Assembly: GCF_910594985.1 (NCBI RefSeq) | Contig: NZ_CAJVCE010000010.1 | Location: 1 to 64,000 of the forward strand | From: Paenibacillus allorhizosphaerae | Lineage (GTDB): Bacteria; Bacillota; Bacilli; Paenibacillales; NBRC-103111 | Direction: 5' to 3' | Length of the DNA: 64,000 bases | In this document: piece after piece, positions 62,798-64,000 of the stretch | Position numbering within the stretch: position 1 is the first letter of the stretch | Layout of the letters: every line of letters begins with the position of its first letter | Notes under the pieces: model-generated | Told to the model about the DNA's origin: nothing | Databases searched by the model: none | What the model saw: only the letters and a program-made list of their open reading frames with translations | Position numbers and translations under genes: made by a program

Positions 62798-64000
62798 CTA
62801 TGATTCGGCCGAGGCTTCCGATTCTCCGCTCTCTTCTTCCGTCTCGGCAAACTGTGTGTGGTACAGATGCGCATACAGGCCTTCCCTGGCAAGCAATTCC
62901 TCGTGCCGGCCCGTGTCGACGACGCGGCCGTTCTCCAGCACGACAATCCGGTTCGCGGAGCGGATCGTCGACAGCCGGTGTGCGATGACAAGCGTCGTAC
63001 GCCCCCGCATCAGCTCGTCGAGCGCTGCCTGGACGTATGCCTCCGAGGCCGAGTCGAGATGCGACGTCGCCTCGTCGAGGATCAGGATGCGCGGGTTCTT
63101 CAGGATCGCCCGCGCGATGGCAAGACGCTGCCGCTCCCCGCCCGACAGCCGGTGGCCGCGTTCTCCGACGGTCGTGTCGTAGCCCTCGGGCAAGGCGGCG
63201 ATCACGTCGTGGATGTAAGCCTTGCGGCACGCTTCTTCCATCTCCTCCTGCGATGCGCCCGGGCGGGCGAACAGCAGGTTATCCCGGACGCTGGCGTGGA
63301 ACATGAACGACTCCTGGGTAACGAAGGCCACCTGCTTGCGCAAGCTTTCAAGCGTGACCCCCTTCACATCGTTGCCGTCCACCATGACCTCCCCTTCGGT
63401 CGGGTCGTACAATCGTGCCAGCATGCCGATCAGCGTTGATTTGCCGGCGCCGCTCGGACCGACAATGGCGACGACCTCCCCTGGGTTCGCTTCGAAGCTT
63501 ACGTCTCGCAGCGCGAGCTGCCCCGGCTCGTAGCTGTAGGACACATGCCGGAACGCGACATGCCCCGCCGATTCCGGCAGCGCTGACGCGTCTTTGCGGT
63601 TCGCCACTTCCGGTTCCATATCGGAATACTCGAACAGCCGCTGAAAGACGCCGAGCGCCGTTCCGAGCTCCACATGCAGGTTGAGCAGCGTGCTGACCGG
63701 ACCGTACAGCCGGCCGAGGTAGGCTGTGAAAGCGACGATGCCGCCGATTGTCATCGAGCCGTGGATTACGTTATACCCGCCGTATAAATAGATGAGTGCG
63801 GTGCCGAGCGGCCCAAGCAGGCCGAGCACCATCATATACCAGCGTCCTACGAGGTTGAGCCGCAGCTCCAGATCCATCACCTTCTGGTTCAGCGTGGTGA
63901 ACTGCTTTTGCTGAACCGGTTCCTGCTGAAAAATCCGCGTCAGCAGCGCGCCGGATACGCCAAAAATTTCGCCGAGCTGCCCGGACATTTCGCCGCGCAC
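62798..64000 (-). CDS. ABC exporter (multidrug/lipid type), C-terminal part
   Basis: The gene runs off the right edge; 400 residues are visible. They contain the last membrane helices (RWYMMVLGLLGPLGTALIYLYGGY...MTIGGIVAFTAYLGRLYGP) and a full nucleotide-binding domain: Walker A VGPSGAGKSTL, Q-loop VTQESFMFHASVRDN, signature HRLSGGERQRLAIARA, Walker B ILILDEATSHLD, H-loop VIAHRLSTI. The layout matches half-size exporters such as BmrA/MsbA-like proteins. The start codon is beyond the window. Confidence 0.92.
   Translation of the reverse strand: MRGEMSGQLGEIFGVSGALLTRIFQQEPVQQKQFTTLNQKVMDLELRLNLVGRWYMMVLGLLGPLGTALIYLYGGYNVIHGSMTIGGIVAFTAYLGRLYGPVSTLLNLHVELGTALGVFQRLFEYSDMEPEVANRKDASALPESAGHVAFRHVSYSYEPGQLALRDVSFEANPGEVVAIVGPSGAGKSTLIGMLARLYDPTEGEVMVDGNDVKGVTLESLRKQVAFVTQESFMFHASVRDNLLFARPGASQEEMEEACRKAYIHDVIAALPEGYDTTVGERGHRLSGGERQRLAIARAILKNPRILILDEATSHLDSASEAYVQAALDELMRGRTTLVIAHRLSTIRSANRIVVLENGRVVDTGRHEELLAREGLYAHLYHTQFAETEEESGESEASAES

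Overview
The window comes from a spore-forming Gram-positive of the Paenibacillaceae (Paenibacillus/Cohnella type). Pointers are the 5' end of a 16S rRNA gene at the left edge, PerR/YgzB/YgxA neighbours, spore-type LysM-GH18 and YjcZ-like proteins, a probable bacillithiol transferase, SLH-domain anchoring and strong AGGAGG ribosome binding sites. The DNA is chromosomal. I see no intact insertion sequence, phage, tRNA or CRISPR array.

Layout. 1-2.7 kb: 16S rRNA start with tandem promoters, then TPP-riboswitch-controlled thiS-thiG and a YgxA-like gene. 2.8-9.4 kb: ygzB, a GH18 hydrolase, perR, a four-gene ECF sigma/anti-sigma/membrane/DUF4097 operon and mgtC-like. 9.5-19 kb: an uncharacterised 565-aa protein, a GNAT enzyme, gatCAB with a tandem repeat between gatA and gatB, an IDEAL-domain protein, a HupE-like membrane protein with an EF-hand-like loop, a DinB/YfiT enzyme and an M24 peptidase.

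19.2-36.5 kb is the most unusual part: about 17 kb read leftward. It encodes a Ser/Thr kinase fused to a MinD/CpaE-like ATPase region, CpaB, CpaE/TadZ (frameshifted), the TadA ATPase, TadB, TadC, three tiny single-helix peptides, two TadE/G-like pseudopilins, an SLH-domain protein and a 2,318-aa secreted multidomain protein. I read it as a Tad-type pilus or secretion machine with a kinase input, a cell-wall anchor and a giant surface cargo. The tiny peptides, the giant protein and the SLH protein have no obvious counterpart in classical tad loci.

37-48 kb: a SleL-like LysM-GH18 enzyme, an effector-binding protein, an esterase, and an operon of chemoreceptor, sulfonate/nitrate-type ABC importer and UbiD-type decarboxylase, which suggests sensing, uptake and decarboxylation of one organic acid. 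A TetR regulator follows, with a perfect 22-bp palindrome and a possible transporter remnant upstream. 49-64 kb: an AraC regulator divergent from an orphan sugar-type binding lipoprotein, housekeeping enzymes (MBL hydrolase, thioredoxin-like, DedA, LysR/HPP, cupredoxin, methyltransferase, APH kinase, VOC, TauE), two decayed genes, and an ABC exporter running off the right edge.

A short palindromic element with ends TTGCAAC and GTTG(A/T)CAA recurs in three leaders: 16S rRNA, gatB and the kinase of the pilus locus. All assignments come from reading motifs and domain order; no database search was possible.
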